Notes under the pieces: generated by a model
Databases searched by the model: none
The model's input: only the letters and a program-made list of their open reading frames with translations
Told to the model about the DNA's origin: nothing
Assembly (NCBI GenBank): GCA_018829445.1
Contig: JAHJTV010000088.1
Location: 1 to 64,000 of the forward strand
DNA from: a bacterium
GTDB lineage: Bacteria > SAR324 > XYD2-FULL-50-16
Direction: 5' to 3'
DNA length: 64,000 bases
In this document: in pieces, positions 63,828 to 64,000 of the stretch
Position numbering within the stretch: position 1 is the first letter of the stretch
Layout: every line of letters begins with the position of its first letter
Translations under genes and position numbers: made by a program

Positions 63828-64000
63828 AAATCACAGCCCCAAAGATCACCCGATGCAAAAATCCAAAAGCAGCAGTTTTATATCTGTAACTGCTCTGCCA
63901 AATGGCTGGCAGGGTGTTGAATGGGACTTGAAGTTACTGTAAAGTCGCAATTTCCCTATTTCAAAACTCTTTCAAACTTTCGGTAATCCCTTTATGGATC

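Noticed and set aside
1-64000. CRISPR arrays, tRNA and rRNA genes
   Set aside because: No regularly spaced repeats, cloverleaf-like conserved arms or rRNA signatures were seen by eye; a tRNA scan could still find one.

Overview
The window looks like a chromosome segment from an anaerobic, metabolically versatile bacterium, most likely a Desulfobacterota (deltaproteobacterial) relative. The basis is gene content: a ferredoxin-type 2-oxoacid oxidoreductase, a glycyl-radical enzyme, a group 2 [NiFe] hydrogenase, CoA-thioester beta-oxidation genes, a sigma-54 activator, and many hybrid kinases and response regulators. AT content is moderately high. The taxonomic guess is an inference. No rRNA, tRNA or CRISPR array was seen.

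Layout. (1) 0.2-9.5 kb, acyl-CoA catabolism: a crotonase (minus strand), a GAF/sigma-54 activator, then a plus-strand operon of acyl-CoA ligase, two unlike acyl-CoA dehydrogenases, a second crotonase and a nitronate-monooxygenase-like flavoprotein. (2) 9.7-19.8 kb, radical and ferredoxin chemistry, all minus strand: a YdhR-like small protein, a four-gene 2-oxoacid oxidoreductase with a fused FAD/NAD(P)H/ferredoxin subunit, an XRE-cupin regulator, a 1015-residue glycyl-radical enzyme with an extra N-terminal SCP2-like domain, and a TetR regulator with a 39-bp palindromic operator. (3) 20.2-34.0 kb, signalling and hydrogen, all minus strand: a tandem sugar-binding protein with a histidine kinase and response regulator, a thioredoxin-like protein, then HD-GYP regulator, hydrogenase small subunit, large subunit, maturation protease and hybrid kinase in a row. 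(4) 34.0-37.8 kb, a gene graveyard: broken HD-domain hydrolase, broken signal peptidase, a dead ISNCY-like insertion sequence and a truncated STAS-like gene. (5) 37.9-47 kb: pentapeptide-repeat protein, an operon of an unusual ThDP enzyme, type III CoA-transferase and SDR, a chemoreceptor, an AT-rich gap and an EamA transporter. (6) 47.3-63.8 kb, envelope and stress: alpha-glucan phosphorylase, L,D-transpeptidase and M15-like peptidase, two CorA channels, two MscS-type channels (one with a premature stop), an alpha/beta hydrolase, a TM-helix-repeat protein, UspA, a fragment resembling diadenylate cyclase, and a UPF0316 membrane protein.

Most of the window is ordinary, well-formed operons. The points that stand out are the SCP2/glycyl-radical fusion with no activase nearby, a hydrogenase whose small subunit has Asp where a proximal-cluster Cys is expected and which sits among signalling genes, the ThDP/CoA-transferase/SDR operon, a 152-bp palindromic element bracketed by 15-bp direct repeats, and an unusual density of nonsense and homopolymer lesions. 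Everything here was read by eye; no database search or structure prediction was run.
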